This document shows, piece by piece, positions 48,939 to 59,200 of a stretch of DNA of 64,000 nucleotides; position 1 is the first letter of the stretch, and each line of letters starts with the position of its first letter. A program made the position numbers and the translations under genes. Source of the stretch: Pichia kudriavzevii (Eukaryota > Ascomycota > Pichiomycetes > Pichiales > Pichiaceae); NCBI RefSeq assembly GCF_003054445.1, contig NC_042510.1:1-64000 (forward strand), written 5' to 3'. The notes under the pieces are model-generated. The model made no database searches. It was given only the letters and a program-made list of their open reading frames with translations, and had not been told where the DNA came from.

Positions 48939-49154
48939 AGTGGCAATGGCTGTATAATTTTTCCAATTTTTTTTTTTGTAGCCCCGTGAGGGGGAAAAAA
49001 AAAAAAGGCTCCCGCGTATTGTGTAGCCGAGTTTGGAGGGAACCCATTTTCCAAATTCACAGAGTCTCCTATAGAGAAGGTGTTGAAAATCTGGGAATAA
49101 CGTTAAGTACTATCCCTTTTTGAGTCTTTTCAAAGAAACCACCTATAGTATAAG

Positions 49155-50122
49155 ATGGTATGTACCCGTTCAACAACGTATTTCTGATCGGCAGAGTCGG
49201 TCTGTGAGCAGTGGGATCCAAGGCCAGTATTGGTGTATTGAGGAAAGATTATGTGAATTATGAGAATGACCTTACAAGTGGCACGAGAACAAAGGAGAAC
49301 ATACCATGCAAGGGAACATGCGGCTGCCAATGGGGTCGAAGTCGACGGCTAGGGCGGTATATCAGTGCACGATCAATCTGGACCATGAGGGAGGTTCTAG
49401 TGTCTTTGATTTTCCATATATAGTTGCATTTCATTTGAATGTGTATGTGTTTGTGTGGCATGTACTGCAAGTTTTGACGGAACGAGATTGAGACATTCTC
49501 AGAGAGCAGAGAAGGAAACTGTAGGAGAAATAACGGCAGTTACAATTTCAAAGAATATACCTAGATGTATTGAACACGTACATTGTTGAATACACCAAGA
49601 GACTTATAATACGACCGCCATATTGTGCCAACTCGCATGGATTACACTGGATTTTTTCTCACAGTCCATTTCAAACAGCTTACTAACATTTTCTTCTCTC
49701 ATTTAATGTTTTTACAGTCTGACGCAATCACTATCAGAACCAGAAAGGTTTTATCCAATGCATTGTTAGCAAGAAGACAATTCGTCATTGATGTCATCCA
49801 CCCAAACAGAGCTAACGTCTCTAAGGATGAATTAAGAGAACAACTCTCTGCTCTATACAAGGTCGAAAAGGATCAAGTCTCCGTCTTTGGTTTCAGAACC
49901 CAATATGGTGGTGGTAAATCTACCGGTTTTGGTTTAGTCTACAACTCTGTTGCTGATGCAAAGAAGTTCGAACCAACTTACAGATTAGTTAGATACGGTT
50001 TAGCAACTAAGGTTGAGAAGGCTGCAAGACAACAAAGAAAGCAAAAGAAGAACAGAGGTAAGAAGATCTTTGGTACCGAAAGAAAGGCTGCAAAGAAGGC
50101 TGCAAAGAGAGCTCAAGATTAA
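49155..50122 (+). CDS. RPS24: Ribosomal protein S24 (eS24), spliced (49155-49157, 49718-50122)
   Basis: A 135-residue small-subunit ribosomal protein, the same length as S. cerevisiae Rps24. Exon 1 is only the ATG, followed by GTATGT, as in the S. cerevisiae genes. The 560-nt intron ends with TACTAAC (49681-49687) and TTTACAG. Exon 2 starts [20 protein letters not shown] and ends with the basic KKAAKRAQD tail. The frame open upstream of the acceptor is intronic. Codon use is strongly biased (AGA, GGT, AAG), as expected of a highly expressed gene. Confidence 0.97.
49158..49717 (+). other. Spliceosomal intron of RPS24
   Basis: 560 nt; GTATGT donor immediately after ATG, TACTAAC at 49681-49687, TTTACAG acceptor. 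I looked for C/D snoRNA boxes inside it and found no convincing pair. Confidence 0.95.
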
Positions 50123-50327
50123 GCTTAATAGTGTTTTAAATTTCTACATTTATATACTAAAAAATAATATCTTTACTTTATTTGTTTTCTTGTTTGGCTC
50201 CTCCTTATAGTAGTTTTTTTTTTCATTTCTTCATTTATTGTAGAAACAGCAAAATCAAATGTAAGCAGGGTTATCTTGTTAACTATAAAGTCAAATACAT
50301 ATTGGGTTACTGAATATATACCAGGTT

Positions 50328-51662
50328 TTACTTGGATCGTTTCTCTTGTAGAACTCTAACCTCCTCCTCGAGTTTCTTCATTTGCGCTTGTAATTGGGCG
50401 AGATCATGGTTGAGTCTGTTTTTTTCAGTATAGATGTTCTGTTTCCATTGCTTAAACCTTTGATCCTCATTTCTTAATTGTTCAGCAAAATACCTCTTCA
50501 ACTTCTTTTCTTCTTCGAGGAATTGGGGGTTATTGGTAATCTTCTCAGCCAATTTATCGCTGCTCTTCTTTAGATCTTCATAATCATCACCACTGTTTAT
50601 CATCTTACTTCTAAAGGCTTCGTAATGGATCTCGTTAGTTGATAGAATCAAATCCAACATGTTGGTTCTCAATAATAAACTTCTTAATTTACGGAAATCA
50701 CAATGTTGATCATTCTCAACCTCAACAACACCCCACGGGTATTTCCTACCAATAACTGTTGTTCCATTGATATCAAATTGCTCTTCAGATCCAATTATAG
50801 AGAAAGGCATCGATTCAATTAGTTGTTTTGCATGCTCACTTGCAGCTTGATCATCCAATTCCATTGGTGGAGAATAGATCCTAATGCCTTGCACCTCAAT
50901 GATTTCTCTAATTCTCTTCTTGAACTCTAGCATCTCGTTTGGTGTTAAAGTGTCGGCCTTGGATATAATCGGAATTAGGTTGACCCTTGTACCCAGTTTC
51001 TTCATTGTTTCAATATCCAAGGGTTTAAGTGTATGGCCTGTTGGTCTGATAAAGTATAAGCATGCATGGACTCTCAAGTCATTGATCTTCAATCTCTTTG
51101 GTTGTGACTCTTGTTTCATGTAGGAATGATGCTGATCGTCAATGAATTCAATGATTGGATTCCATGAATTCTTGTTATCAACATTATCACCAAAACCCGG
51201 GGTATCAATAACATTCAAGTTTAACTTGAAATTCTTCTCCTCCAATTCTGCTCTGATTATGTCTATTTCAACTGTTTTCTTAATTGGCTTGTTGAACCGA
51301 TTACGTAGTTCTTGATGATTCTTCAAACTTGTTTGAAATAGGGTATTTATGAAGGTGGTCTTACCCAACCCAGATTCGCCGGCAAGCATAATGGTGAACG
51401 TGGCACCTTCACTTGAAACAAGTTTGTATCTGTATTCAGCGGAAACAACGTTAGTATTTGCACCGTCCTCTTCCCTTCAAAGAATTCTGTACCTTGGGCT
51501 TGTGTTGTTATTGAAGTTGTATTTCCAATGTCCATCACTTCAGTTTGACGCCAAAGCAGTTTGTCTTTCAACAAACAAAACATAATAAAAACAATCGGAT
51601 ACGTACTTTTGATTAGGTAGATTGGCAATACCAATTGGTTCCATAACAGCAGTGTCAGCCAT
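50328..51662 (-). CDS. CDC12: Septin Cdc12, spliced (51607-51662, 50328-51429)
   Basis: A 385-residue septin GTPase of the bud-neck ring. Exon 1 codes MADTAVMEPIGIANLPNQ; a 177-nt intron (donor GTACGT, branch TACTAAC at 51450-51456, acceptor ATACAG) interrupts a Lys codon; the join gives NQKYKLVSSEGATFTIML, aligned with yeast Cdc12 (NQRYKIVNEEGGTFTVML). P-loop GESGLGKT at 36-43, DTPGFGDN, and SKADTL for base recognition are present. The septin unique region CDFRKLRSLLLRTNML and a C-terminal coiled coil (~330-385) follow. Without splicing the P-loop would sit at the very N-terminus. Divergent from TRP4. Confidence 0.96.
51430..51606 (-). other. Spliceosomal intron of CDC12
   Basis: 177 nt; GTACGT donor, TACTAAC branch at 51450-51456, ATACAG acceptor; branch A about 21 nt from the acceptor. 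Removal joins the conserved septin N-terminus. Confidence 0.94.
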
Positions 51663-51998
51663 AGTTAGATAATATTACTCCTGTTTATGCTTATCAAACG
51701 TTTTGGAAACGAAATCACCGTGTTTGGAAGATACACAAAACATGTTAAATTTAAATTTGGCGATTTTCTCAATTAAATTGAAGAAAAAAGTAAACGGAGG
51801 TGCGAGGGAGAAAAAAAAGAAAATTTTAAGACTTCTAGACGCGTCGATCTCTGCCTTTTTTCCTTCCTACCAATTTTATTGATGTCTCCGAAATGTGCAT
51901 ATACATATAAAATGACTAATAATAAGCTGAAAATTCCTTCTAGTTCTTTGGAAGAACAACAACACTACAGACAGTATCCATATACTGTAATCAATACA
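51663..51998. promoter_or_regulatory. Divergent promoter region, CDC12/TRP4
   Basis: A 336-bp region with an MluI cell-cycle box core ACGCGT at 51839-51844 and a Gcn4-like TGACTAA at 51913-51919, 80 bp before the TRP4 ATG. The former suits a septin gene, the latter a tryptophan gene; both are single sites and unproven. Confidence 0.4.
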
Positions 51999-53087
51999 AT
52001 GTCAAAGCCACTTACGGTGTATATCAAGAAACTTGTTGTTACTCCTCCAGAACTTACGCTTCAAGACTTTGCAGCAGCTCTAGATTGTATCTTCTCCGGA
52101 AATGCAAACGATGTTGAGATATCTTCATTCTTGACAGCACTAAGGATCCATAAACTTGATTTCAATGCAGATTTCATTGCCACTGCGGTGGAAACCATAT
52201 TGAAATACTCAGAAAAAATCCCAGATGATCAAGTCGATAGTGATGGGTATGTCGATATTGTTGGCACTGGTGGGGATTCACAAAACACTTTCAATGTTTC
52301 CTCGTCGGCTGCTATTGTTGCTGCTGGTATGGGGGTAAACGTTTGTAAACACGGGGGTAAGGCTTCTACCAGTGCTTCAGGCTCGGGTGATTTGATGAAC
52401 CAATTAGGCGTTGAGTTAATGAAAGTAACTTCTAAATCAGCTCCTTTAATTGTGAAAGAATCGAAACTCTGCTTTTTGTTTGCGCCTGCATTCCATCACG
52501 GAATGGGACAGGTCGTAAATGTAAGGAAGCAACTAGGGATACCGACTATTTTCAACATATTGGGGCCTTTACTAAACCCAATCAATATAAAGGCTCGTAT
52601 TTTAGGTGTTTATACAAAGGAATTAGGTAGAACCTATTGCGAAGCAGCAGTTAAAATCGATCGAGCTAATGGCAAAAGGGCAAATACAATGGTGGTGTGT
52701 GGTGAAGTTGGCTTGGATGAGATCTCACCAATCGGCCGAACCAATGTCTGGTATTATAATAAAGAGGCCGACAAAATAGAGGAATTCACCTTAACCCCTG
52801 AAGATTTTGGCTTGCCGGAACATTCTTTGGACTTGGTCCGGTCTGGAACACCAATTGAAAATGCCGTCGTTTTGAAGGAAATCTTAAAGATGAATAAAGA
52901 ACAGGTACAACCCGGTATCAATCCATTGGTCGACTATATATTTATGAATGCTGGTGCCCTAGCTGTTGTCTCTGGACTGGCGCAGGACTGGAAACATGGT
53001 GTCGAACTTGCCAGGGAAGCAGTTTACTCTGGGAAAGCTCAAACGGCTTTAGATGAGTTCATTTCAAGCATTTATAAATATACTTAA
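51999..53087 (+). CDS. TRP4: Anthranilate phosphoribosyltransferase
   Basis: A 362-residue enzyme catalysing the second committed step of tryptophan synthesis: anthranilate plus PRPP gives phosphoribosyl-anthranilate. PRPP and metal motifs GTGGDS (89-94) and KHGGKASTS (117-125), the HHGMGQV block and the NPLVDYIFMNAGALAV helix are all present. The frame is open upstream with ATGs at 51882 and 51912, but MSKPLTVYIKKLVV aligns with the yeast N-terminus (MSEATLLSYTKKLL) and its ATG has A at -3, so it is preferred. S. cerevisiae Trp4 is 380 residues. Confidence 0.95.
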   Translation: MSKPLTVYIKKLVVTPPELTLQDFAAALDCIFSGNANDVEISSFLTALRIHKLDFNADFIATAVETILKYSEKIPDDQVDSDGYVDIVGTGGDSQNTFNVSSSAAIVAAGMGVNVCKHGGKASTSASGSGDLMNQLGVELMKVTSKSAPLIVKESKLCFLFAPAFHHGMGQVVNVRKQLGIPTIFNILGPLLNPINIKARILGVYTKELGRTYCEAAVKIDRANGKRANTMVVCGEVGLDEISPIGRTNVWYYNKEADKIEEFTLTPEDFGLPEHSLDLVRSGTPIENAVVLKEILKMNKEQVQPGINPLVDYIFMNAGALAVVSGLAQDWKHGVELAREAVYSGKAQTALDEFISSIYKYT

Positions 53088-53143
53088 GCTCTTATCCTTT
53101 TACTTGTATAATAGAGTATTGAACTTGGTGAGGTACAAACAAA

Positions 53144-53149
53144 ACGCGT
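53144..53149. promoter_or_regulatory. MluI cell-cycle box upstream of SPC110
   Basis: ACGCGT, the MBF target core, 137 bp before the SPC110 ATG. G1/S control of spindle-pole genes by such boxes is known in S. cerevisiae. Confidence 0.4.
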
Positions 53150-53285
53150 TTCCTTTTTTTTTCTCTTTTTGTTTTTGTCAATTTCAAAACATGCACCAAC
53201 CTACTTCAATAATTGTCCATGCTTGATATAGACTGTTTATAATCTGTAGAAGTAGTGTTTTACTCAAAAAAAAAAAACACATTTG

Positions 53286-56200
53286 ATGTCTGACAATGAA
53301 AACCAGAAAAACAGTACATCACCGGAATTCACACCTATAGGGTCGAAGTCCGGTGGTGTTGCCGAAAACACGATGCATACATTCTCAAACATGACTCCAA
53401 TTTTAAAGTTTACAGATCGAAATACGCAAACAGACACCAACGCAAATGCAAACTTCGGTAGAAACTTTGATCTGAAAGGTAGATATTCTAGTGCTGAATC
53501 GTCTAGGAAACCAAATTCGACTAGTTTTACCTTACGTCGGTCGCAAGCCAGATTGAGTAGAAATGATGATTATGATGATATACTTCAGTCTTCATCAGTA
53601 GCATCCTCCATCTGGGAGGATGAACTAAACGAACGGGAAAGGGCAGATAACCCTAACAATGATCCTTTTAGTAGAAGGTCGGCCGATAGTGCTAACATGG
53701 AGGTCCCTATATTAAATGGGAAGGAAAAGATAAGAGATGATATGATTGGGGATGACTCGAATATGTTAAAACGGCAGTTTGATTTACTGACCAAATTGCA
53801 ATCTGAAAATACAAACTTGAAGGTTGAAATTGTTTCACTAAGACAACATCTTTCTGGCCTACCAAGTGATTCGGCTACTTTGATCGATGAAAATATATCA
53901 TTGAATAAGAGGATAGTTCAACTTGAAAACCTGTTGAGAGATAATGGCAACGAAGCTAGGGATGACTTAAAATCCAAAGTGAGAGAGTACAGTGAGAGGC
54001 TGGATTCTCTACATCGTGATTATGACAATGTTCTTAAAGAAAAGGAACAACTGATTCATGATAGCTTTAATAAGGAAACAGAATTGAAAAAGCTACAAAA
54101 ATCCTATGATGAATTACAGGATGATTATGAGAAGGTTGTACACCTACAAGGTACCGTTGAAAAATTAGATGCCGAAAATCAAGAACTACAGGATAGACTT
54201 GATGATCAAATGGAGAAATATAGTAAACTTCAAAACGAACACGATCAGATAAGCCACAGCCACGAGTTGAGTAAACTAAATTCTGAAATAGATCGTCTAG
54301 AGGATGCCAACCTTGAACTCCAAAGAGAGTTAGATAAAGTATCACAGGAGAAAGAAAATTTGGAAACTCGATACGAAAATTTGAAAGGAGAAATTGAGCA
54401 ACATGACTTAGACAATGAAAAAGTGACCCATTCACCATCACCAAACAATTCGTTTGTTATTACAGATATGCAAGCCGAAATCGATGCGTTGAAGGATAGA
54501 TTAAGTGCGGCAGAGACTGAAAAGAGAACCCTGCAACAAAAATATGATAGGGATATACGCTTGAGTTACCATTCTTCTCGAGAGAAGGTTGAAGATATGA
54601 CCAAACGTTTAGAAGAATCTCTGAAGACCATCGATGGTCTAGATGAGCAGTTATCAGATAAAGAAAACGAGAATTTAACGTTACATCAGGAAATCAAACA
54701 ACTTAATTTGCAAATTGAGTCATTGCAACGGAAAAACAAACTATTAAATGACCAATTAAACCACTTGAAAGATAATAATTCAGATTCGACTAAACTATTA
54801 ACCAAAGAAGTTGGTGATTTGTATGATAAGATTGAAGACTATGAAACAGTGGTTCAAAAGCTGAAAAGTCGTATTAAGGATTTGGAGGACTCTTCTTTAG
54901 AGAATCGAGCTGAGTACTTGCGAGACTTAGAAGACGATAAAAACCAGTTATATGAAAGTTTAGTGGAAACTGAGAAAATAATAAAGGAGAAAGACTCTGA
55001 GATAGCGAGCCTGAAGCTTCAACTATCATCTACCGAAAATAAAGAAAGAGAAGAGTATGTGAAAGTTGATGATTTGATTAAAGTTAAAGAACACGTTGAA
55101 CGTGAACGATTAGAACATGAAAACGAAATTAATACCTTAGTTGAAGAAAGTCGGAAGAAAATAGAAAGTCTGATTGATGAGATAGAAAAACTAGAAGATT
55201 CTAAAGATAAGCTGATTGAGACTTACGAAGATCTACGTAACGAATACGAAAATTTACAAACAAAGTATGAAGAACTAGTGAATAGCGCCGAAGTGGAAGA
55301 GTTAAGTAATGACCTGGCTAAGATCACCATTGAGTATAAGAGGTCACAAGACGAAAATGATCAATTAATAAAAGAGTATTCATCTGAGGTTGAGATTTTA
55401 AATGAACAATTAAAATTAAAAGATTACGATATCAGCCGGTTAAGGGATGAGTTGCAGAATAAACATCCACTAAACACTGAAAGTATCAATACCAAGCTAA
55501 ACTCTTTAGAGGAAACAATAAGGAACATCACCGATAAAAAGGAGGAAATTGAAAAATTAAAAATTGCCTTGGAAGATGAAAACTTACTATTGAAAAATGA
55601 AAATAATCGATTAAAAACCAAAGAGAACAAGGTGGCTGAGAACTTGAAAGAGTTTGAGGAAGATAATAACCGACTTTTAGCTGAAATGAAGTCTAAAAAA
55701 GTTGAAATTGAGCAACTAAACAGAGAGATACTACAGTTATCTAGCAGAAACAGGCAGCTGGAGAGATTGAATGGTCGCTTAACAAATGAACAAGATGAAA
55801 TTCTAATTGAAACCAGCAAGGCGTCTAACACTGTGAGTCAACGAGATACTGACAATTCCATGAAGCTTCGAGAGTATGAGTTAAAGCTGCAAGAAAAGAC
55901 AAACCAGTATAATAACATAGTTGAAGAATATAATTATATGAAGAACGATTTGATTGAGCGTTTGAAGGATATGAAAAAAGAGATTAAAAGCCAGGGCCAG
56001 AATTCACAAGAGGAGATTAGACAATGGAAGGATAGATATGAAAAGACAAACGAGAAATTGAAAGTTTCTGAGAGACACCTTGACATTTTGAAAAAAGAGT
56101 TGAAAGCTGTCAATGAAGAGTTAGAAAACGAGCGAGAGCGTGATCTTGGTAGAATGGATGAACCATGGTATCCGCCTACACCAGAATCGCCGAGTCGAGA

Positions 56201-56558
56201 AATTGATGAAACGATGCTCAACAAATTAAAGATATTAAAGTTGCAGAAGGATATGTTAATGATCAAATTAAACGAGAGAAATGAGAAAGTGTCCGATTTG
56301 AAGTATATGCTAGGGTATTTAAGATTGGAGGTTGAAAAGAAGAATGAAATGATAAAGCGGAATAAAGGACTACTTCAAACTGTTGGAGTTAAAGAAGATG
56401 ATGCGACAATCAGAGACCCAGTAAGAAAGTTACGTGTTTATTTCCTGACAGTATTATCAGGAATTAGATTTAAGAACAGGTTGAATGAAATAAAAAAGAG
56501 AAACCAACAAGTTCTCCGGTTGAAAAGTGACATTAAACTGAGTAAAAGGAATGTATAA
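53286..56558 (+). CDS. SPC110: Spindle pole body coiled-coil protein, Spc110-like
   Basis: A 1090-residue protein, almost wholly coiled coil from ~155 to ~1000. The N-terminus has SPEFTPIGSKSGG, like the EFTPVG start of Spc110, and a CM1-like gamma-tubulin-complex binding motif at ~158-190 (KRQFDLLTKLQSENTNLKVE). The C-terminus is basic (VRKLRVYFLTVLSGIRFKN and a Lys/Arg-rich tail), resembling the PACT/calmodulin-binding end that anchors the protein in the central plaque. S. cerevisiae Spc110 is 944 residues. The frame upstream of the ATG reaches only a TTG. Spc72 or another long coiled-coil protein is less likely because of the tail. Confidence 0.75.
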   Translation: MSDNENQKNSTSPEFTPIGSKSGGVAENTMHTFSNMTPILKFTDRNTQTDTNANANFGRNFDLKGRYSSAESSRKPNSTSFTLRRSQARLSRNDDYDDILQSSSVASSIWEDELNERERADNPNNDPFSRRSADSANMEVPILNGKEKIRDDMIGDDSNMLKRQFDLLTKLQSENTNLKVEIVSLRQHLSGLPSDSATLIDENISLNKRIVQLENLLRDNGNEARDDLKSKVREYSERLDSLHRDYDNVLKEKEQLIHDSFNKETELKKLQKSYDELQDDYEKVVHLQGTVEKLDAENQELQDRLDDQMEKYSKLQNEHDQISHSHELSKLNSEIDRLEDANLELQRELDKVSQEKENLETRYENLKGEIEQHDLDNEKVTHSPSPNNSFVITDMQAEIDALKDRLSAAETEKRTLQQKYDRDIRLSYHSSREKVEDMTKRLEESLKTIDGLDEQLSDKENENLTLHQEIKQLNLQIESLQRKNKLLNDQLNHLKDNNSDSTKLLTKEVGDLYDKIEDYETVVQKLKSRIKDLEDSSLENRAEYLRDLEDDKNQLYESLVETEKIIKEKDSEIASLKLQLSSTENKEREEYVKVDDLIKVKEHVERERLEHENEINTLVEESRKKIESLIDEIEKLEDSKDKLIETYEDLRNEYENLQTKYEELVNSAEVEELSNDLAKITIEYKRSQDENDQLIKEYSSEVEILNEQLKLKDYDISRLRDELQNKHPLNTESINTKLNSLEETIRNITDKKEEIEKLKIALEDENLLLKNENNRLKTKENKVAENLKEFEEDNNRLLAEMKSKKVEIEQLNREILQLSSRNRQLERLNGRLTNEQDEILIETSKASNTVSQRDTDNSMKLREYELKLQEKTNQYNNIVEEYNYMKNDLIERLKDMKKEIKSQGQNSQEEIRQWKDRYEKTNEKLKVSERHLDILKKELKAVNEELENERERDLGRMDEPWYPPTPESPSREIDETMLNKLKILKLQKDMLMIKLNERNEKVSDLKYMLGYLRLEVEKKNEMIKRNKGLLQTVGVKEDDATIRDPVRKLRVYFLTVLSGIRFKNRLNEIKKRNQQVLRLKSDIKLSKRNV

Positions 56559-56601
56559 ACGTATTTAAGTTTCTATCTCTCTTCAAGACGATGTCGATAG
56601 C

Positions 56602-56940
56602 TCACTTAGTTTTCAATTGACTGATTAAACTATTCAATCTAGTATTAAAATCTATCGTAAATACACGTAACTGGTCCAGTTTATCTATATTATCATTGAT
56701 ATCATTGCAACGGGATAGTAAATTGTCCATTTGAATCAATCTTTCAGAAATTTTATAAATCTCTGTATCTGATATCTGCTTCCTCTCATAGACATGTCTG
56801 GAAACTTGTGCTGCCAAAATATCAGTTTCTTTGTTGATTGTATTGATCAGATTATCATAATTTGCAGCTAAAGATTTCACATCCAATGGATCACTGTCGT
56901 TTATATTCGTGTCGTTAACAGCATCTTCACTGTCAGCCAT
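56602..56940 (-). CDS. CNL1: BLOC-1 subunit Cnl1
   Basis: A 112-residue small helical protein. DPLDVKSLAANYDNLI and the later LLSRCNDINDNIDKLDQL match the pattern of yeast Cnl1 (DPLGIDKLTVDYDYLL; LLEKCDTLENHYEMLNQL), a subunit of the endosomal BLOC-1 complex that recruits the Rab-GAP Msb3. The ATG at MADSEDAVN is chosen; the frame further upstream has a T/F-rich, promoter-like composition. Convergent with SPC110, 43 bp between stops. Confidence 0.75.
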   Translation of the reverse strand: MADSEDAVNDTNINDSDPLDVKSLAANYDNLINTINKETDILAAQVSRHVYERKQISDTEIYKISERLIQMDNLLSRCNDINDNIDKLDQLRVFTIDFNTRLNSLISQLKTK

Positions 56941-57447
56941 GGCTTCCTGTGGTAGCAAGCTACTCGCAAAGAAAAGTATGAGGTCATTATAAAATTTAGG
57001 AGTGTACGGAACGAAAGGGAAACAAAATTCGGGAAAAAAAAAATTTTGAATAGGAAACAAAGAAATCGAGCAATTTTAAGCCTTTTCTTGATAATGAAAG
57101 AAATCAACCAGATAGGCCGTGGTATTGTTTAAGCAATTCAAATTTTGCGCATTTTTTATAAAGTGAGGATATATGTATATATGGAGTTTTTCTTTTAGCT
57201 CAAAATGAAGGGAAGTTTCGGAAGGGAGAAGATGGAAGTAAATTGACGGCAGGGAAATGACGGCAGGAAAGTTGCGGAAGTGAGATTGAACCAAACGAAA
57301 CGGCACGACAGGATACGACACGAAATCGAGGGAAAGAGAAGAAAATAGAAGGTAAGAAGACATTGAGAGGGAAGGTTCCCATTGGAGCTCAAATATCAAA
57401 AGAGATGGTCAAATGGAAATTGAATGGAACATGGATTAGTAAAGTCG
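56941..57447. other. CNL1 upstream region
   Basis: A 507-bp purine-rich region between two minus-strand genes. At 57190-57370 short GACGGCAGG/GACACGA direct repeats create spurious open frames on the minus strand. No gene seen. Confidence 0.6.
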
Positions 57448-58449
57448 TTAAGTTTTTTTCAACTTACGTTGTAGTCTGCGTTGTCTTCTCAATCTTCCCT
57501 GCATCATGTAATAACTTGCTCTACGAACAATAATGGATAGAATTTTCTTTGAGTAGCCATAATGGAACCTATTTTCTACCAAGTCTGTCAATTCGTTCAA
57601 AATACGATGTCTTTCATTGATTGGAGTATCTCTAATCCATGTTTTCTCCCCAATAGGGAAATGTAAATCATTTTTCAATATATTTAGGATGTTCTTTTCT
57701 CTTTTAGCGGTTTCTTCGTCATTTCCCTTCAGGTTCAGTACAACTGACAATTGAGCCAATGATAGTCTTGAATCGCTTATTTTTTTACCTGTTTTTGTAT
57801 TTGGAGTTAGATTGTTTAGGATCTCGTGATCTTCGAAGTCGTCAGTATCATCAATTGAAGTAGGTGGTGAGATATCATTGATTGTAGCGACGGTACTGAT
57901 GGTGGTACTAATGATGTTGTTGTCATTGTTGTCATTATTGGTATCATTATAGTTATAAGTGTAGCCGAAAGACAGATTTCTTAGATTATCGTTGAATATA
58001 CTAAAAGCTTGAGATTTCAAGATAGGCGACTCTATTGTTGACGTTGAATTTGAAATGAAAGACGATGAGGAAGGCCTGATTTTATCGATATCTATAGTAT
58101 TTAGTTGTGAGGTGCTGTGATCATTATTAATGGATAAATGTAAATCCCAAGGTTTCAGTGTTGAAGTAGGCAATTCCATTTTTTCGATAGCCGGGATTGG
58201 GTTTGCCAGAGGAGCCGGGTATGACCAACCGTCAAGGTAAGGCCCGGAAGTATCAATCTGAGTGGTTTCATCGGTATTCAGGGGTAAGTCGAGATCCAGG
58301 GATTGCCATGCTGGTTTTTGGATATCGTCCAAATCCGATGGGGATAGTTGGATGTTTGGGTCGATTGGGGTGGAATATATAAGTGTGGCTGGATCTTGCT
58401 CAAAGTCGGTATGAATGAGAGGCTCGATGAAGTCCATTGTCCAAATCAT
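57448..58449 (-). CDS. Unrecognised regulator-like protein with basic C-terminal domain
   Basis: A 333-residue protein I cannot name. Residues 1-220 are Asp/Ser/Thr/Asn/Pro-rich, like an activation or regulatory region, with a DNNDNN-type run. The last ~105 residues look folded and helical (SLAQLSVVLNLKGNDEE; EKTWIRDTPINERHRI; GYSKKILSIIVRRASYYM) and end in a strongly basic tail, GRLRRQRRLQRKLKKT. The layout (Trp, a hydrophobic helix pair, then an Arg-rich helix) faintly recalls the Vhr1 transcription factor domain, without clear identity. A 1.66-kb upstream region also suits a regulated gene. Two in-frame ATGs (58449, 58437). Confidence 0.65.
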   Translation of the reverse strand: MIWTMDFIEPLIHTDFEQDPATLIYSTPIDPNIQLSPSDLDDIQKPAWQSLDLDLPLNTDETTQIDTSGPYLDGWSYPAPLANPIPAIEKMELPTSTLKPWDLHLSINNDHSTSQLNTIDIDKIRPSSSSFISNSTSTIESPILKSQAFSIFNDNLRNLSFGYTYNYNDTNNDNNDNNIISTTISTVATINDISPPTSIDDTDDFEDHEILNNLTPNTKTGKKISDSRLSLAQLSVVLNLKGNDEETAKREKNILNILKNDLHFPIGEKTWIRDTPINERHRILNELTDLVENRFHYGYSKKILSIIVRRASYYMMQGRLRRQRRLQRKLKKT

Positions 58450-59175
58450 AAAATAGGGATGAGCAGAAAAGGAGGGGGGGAGGGAGAGTACAGCCTTTGG
58501 ACGTTTATAAGGGGTGATCAGAGATGTGTAGAGAAGGGTGAAGGGTGACGGGGGGAGAGGGGATGAGAAAGATGGTTAAGCTGGATCAGTCGGTTAATTG
58601 GTTAGGTTTTCTGTTTTTTTTAGATTGAGAAAACGTTGGTAGGTTCAGCAAGAGAACCTTTGAAGAGTGAAGGTGCAAATCCACAAGAACAAAGTGTGGA
58701 AAAAAAAGAGGGCAGGTAAGGTGGGGAGACAGAGGAGATGAAAGAGAAGAAAAATGGTGTAGGAATAACGTCTATTAGAATAATTACATCCACAGAGAGA
58801 GGTAGAAAGAGGAGACTGAAAACAGAGGGAGGGTAAGAGAGTGTTTTTGTGGTTATCATAATCACACGAGTGGAAACCGAAAATGGAAATGGAAAAGCAA
58901 TAACAATGCCTATAACGTGGCTATATCCAACAATGGTGAGAGATAAGAACGTGGCTTCTACAGCTACGAGGGAAAAAGCTAAAACTGCAACGGGTGAAAA
59001 TAACAATAACAACAATGGCAACCATGACGAGATGGTGATAACAACAGTGTCTGTTTATACACTGCTACATAAACACACGTTGTGAAGAGGGTTTCTATGC
59101 TTCAGTTTACTTGTCTATACGTGACTTCAATTGACTTCCCCCCAACCTAGTCACTCTACATTAATTTGGTTTCGT

Positions 59176-59200
59176 CTTGTCTTGTCTTGTCTTGTCTTGT
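59176..59200. repeat. CTTGT pentanucleotide repeat, five copies
   Basis: Five perfect tandem CTTGT units in the long divergent intergenic region. Confidence 0.95.

Larger units (their letters stand above)
48326..49154. other. Upstream region of RPS24
   Basis: An 829-bp region with an AT-rich tandem repeat (about 48540-48655), two CCCGCACACCGC motifs, then a T10 and an A12 tract before the ATG. No gene seen; open frames overlapping 48800-49120 are antisense or chance frames. Confidence 0.65.

Noticed and set aside
49625-49717. N-terminal extension of Rps24
   Set aside because: It is intron sequence ending in TACTAAC and TTTACAG; the family protein begins at [10 protein letters not shown] after an ATG exon.
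58620-59021. 133-codon hydrophobic minus-strand frame
   Set aside because: It is the complement of purine-rich low-complexity DNA; no motif, and composition explains the hydrophobicity.
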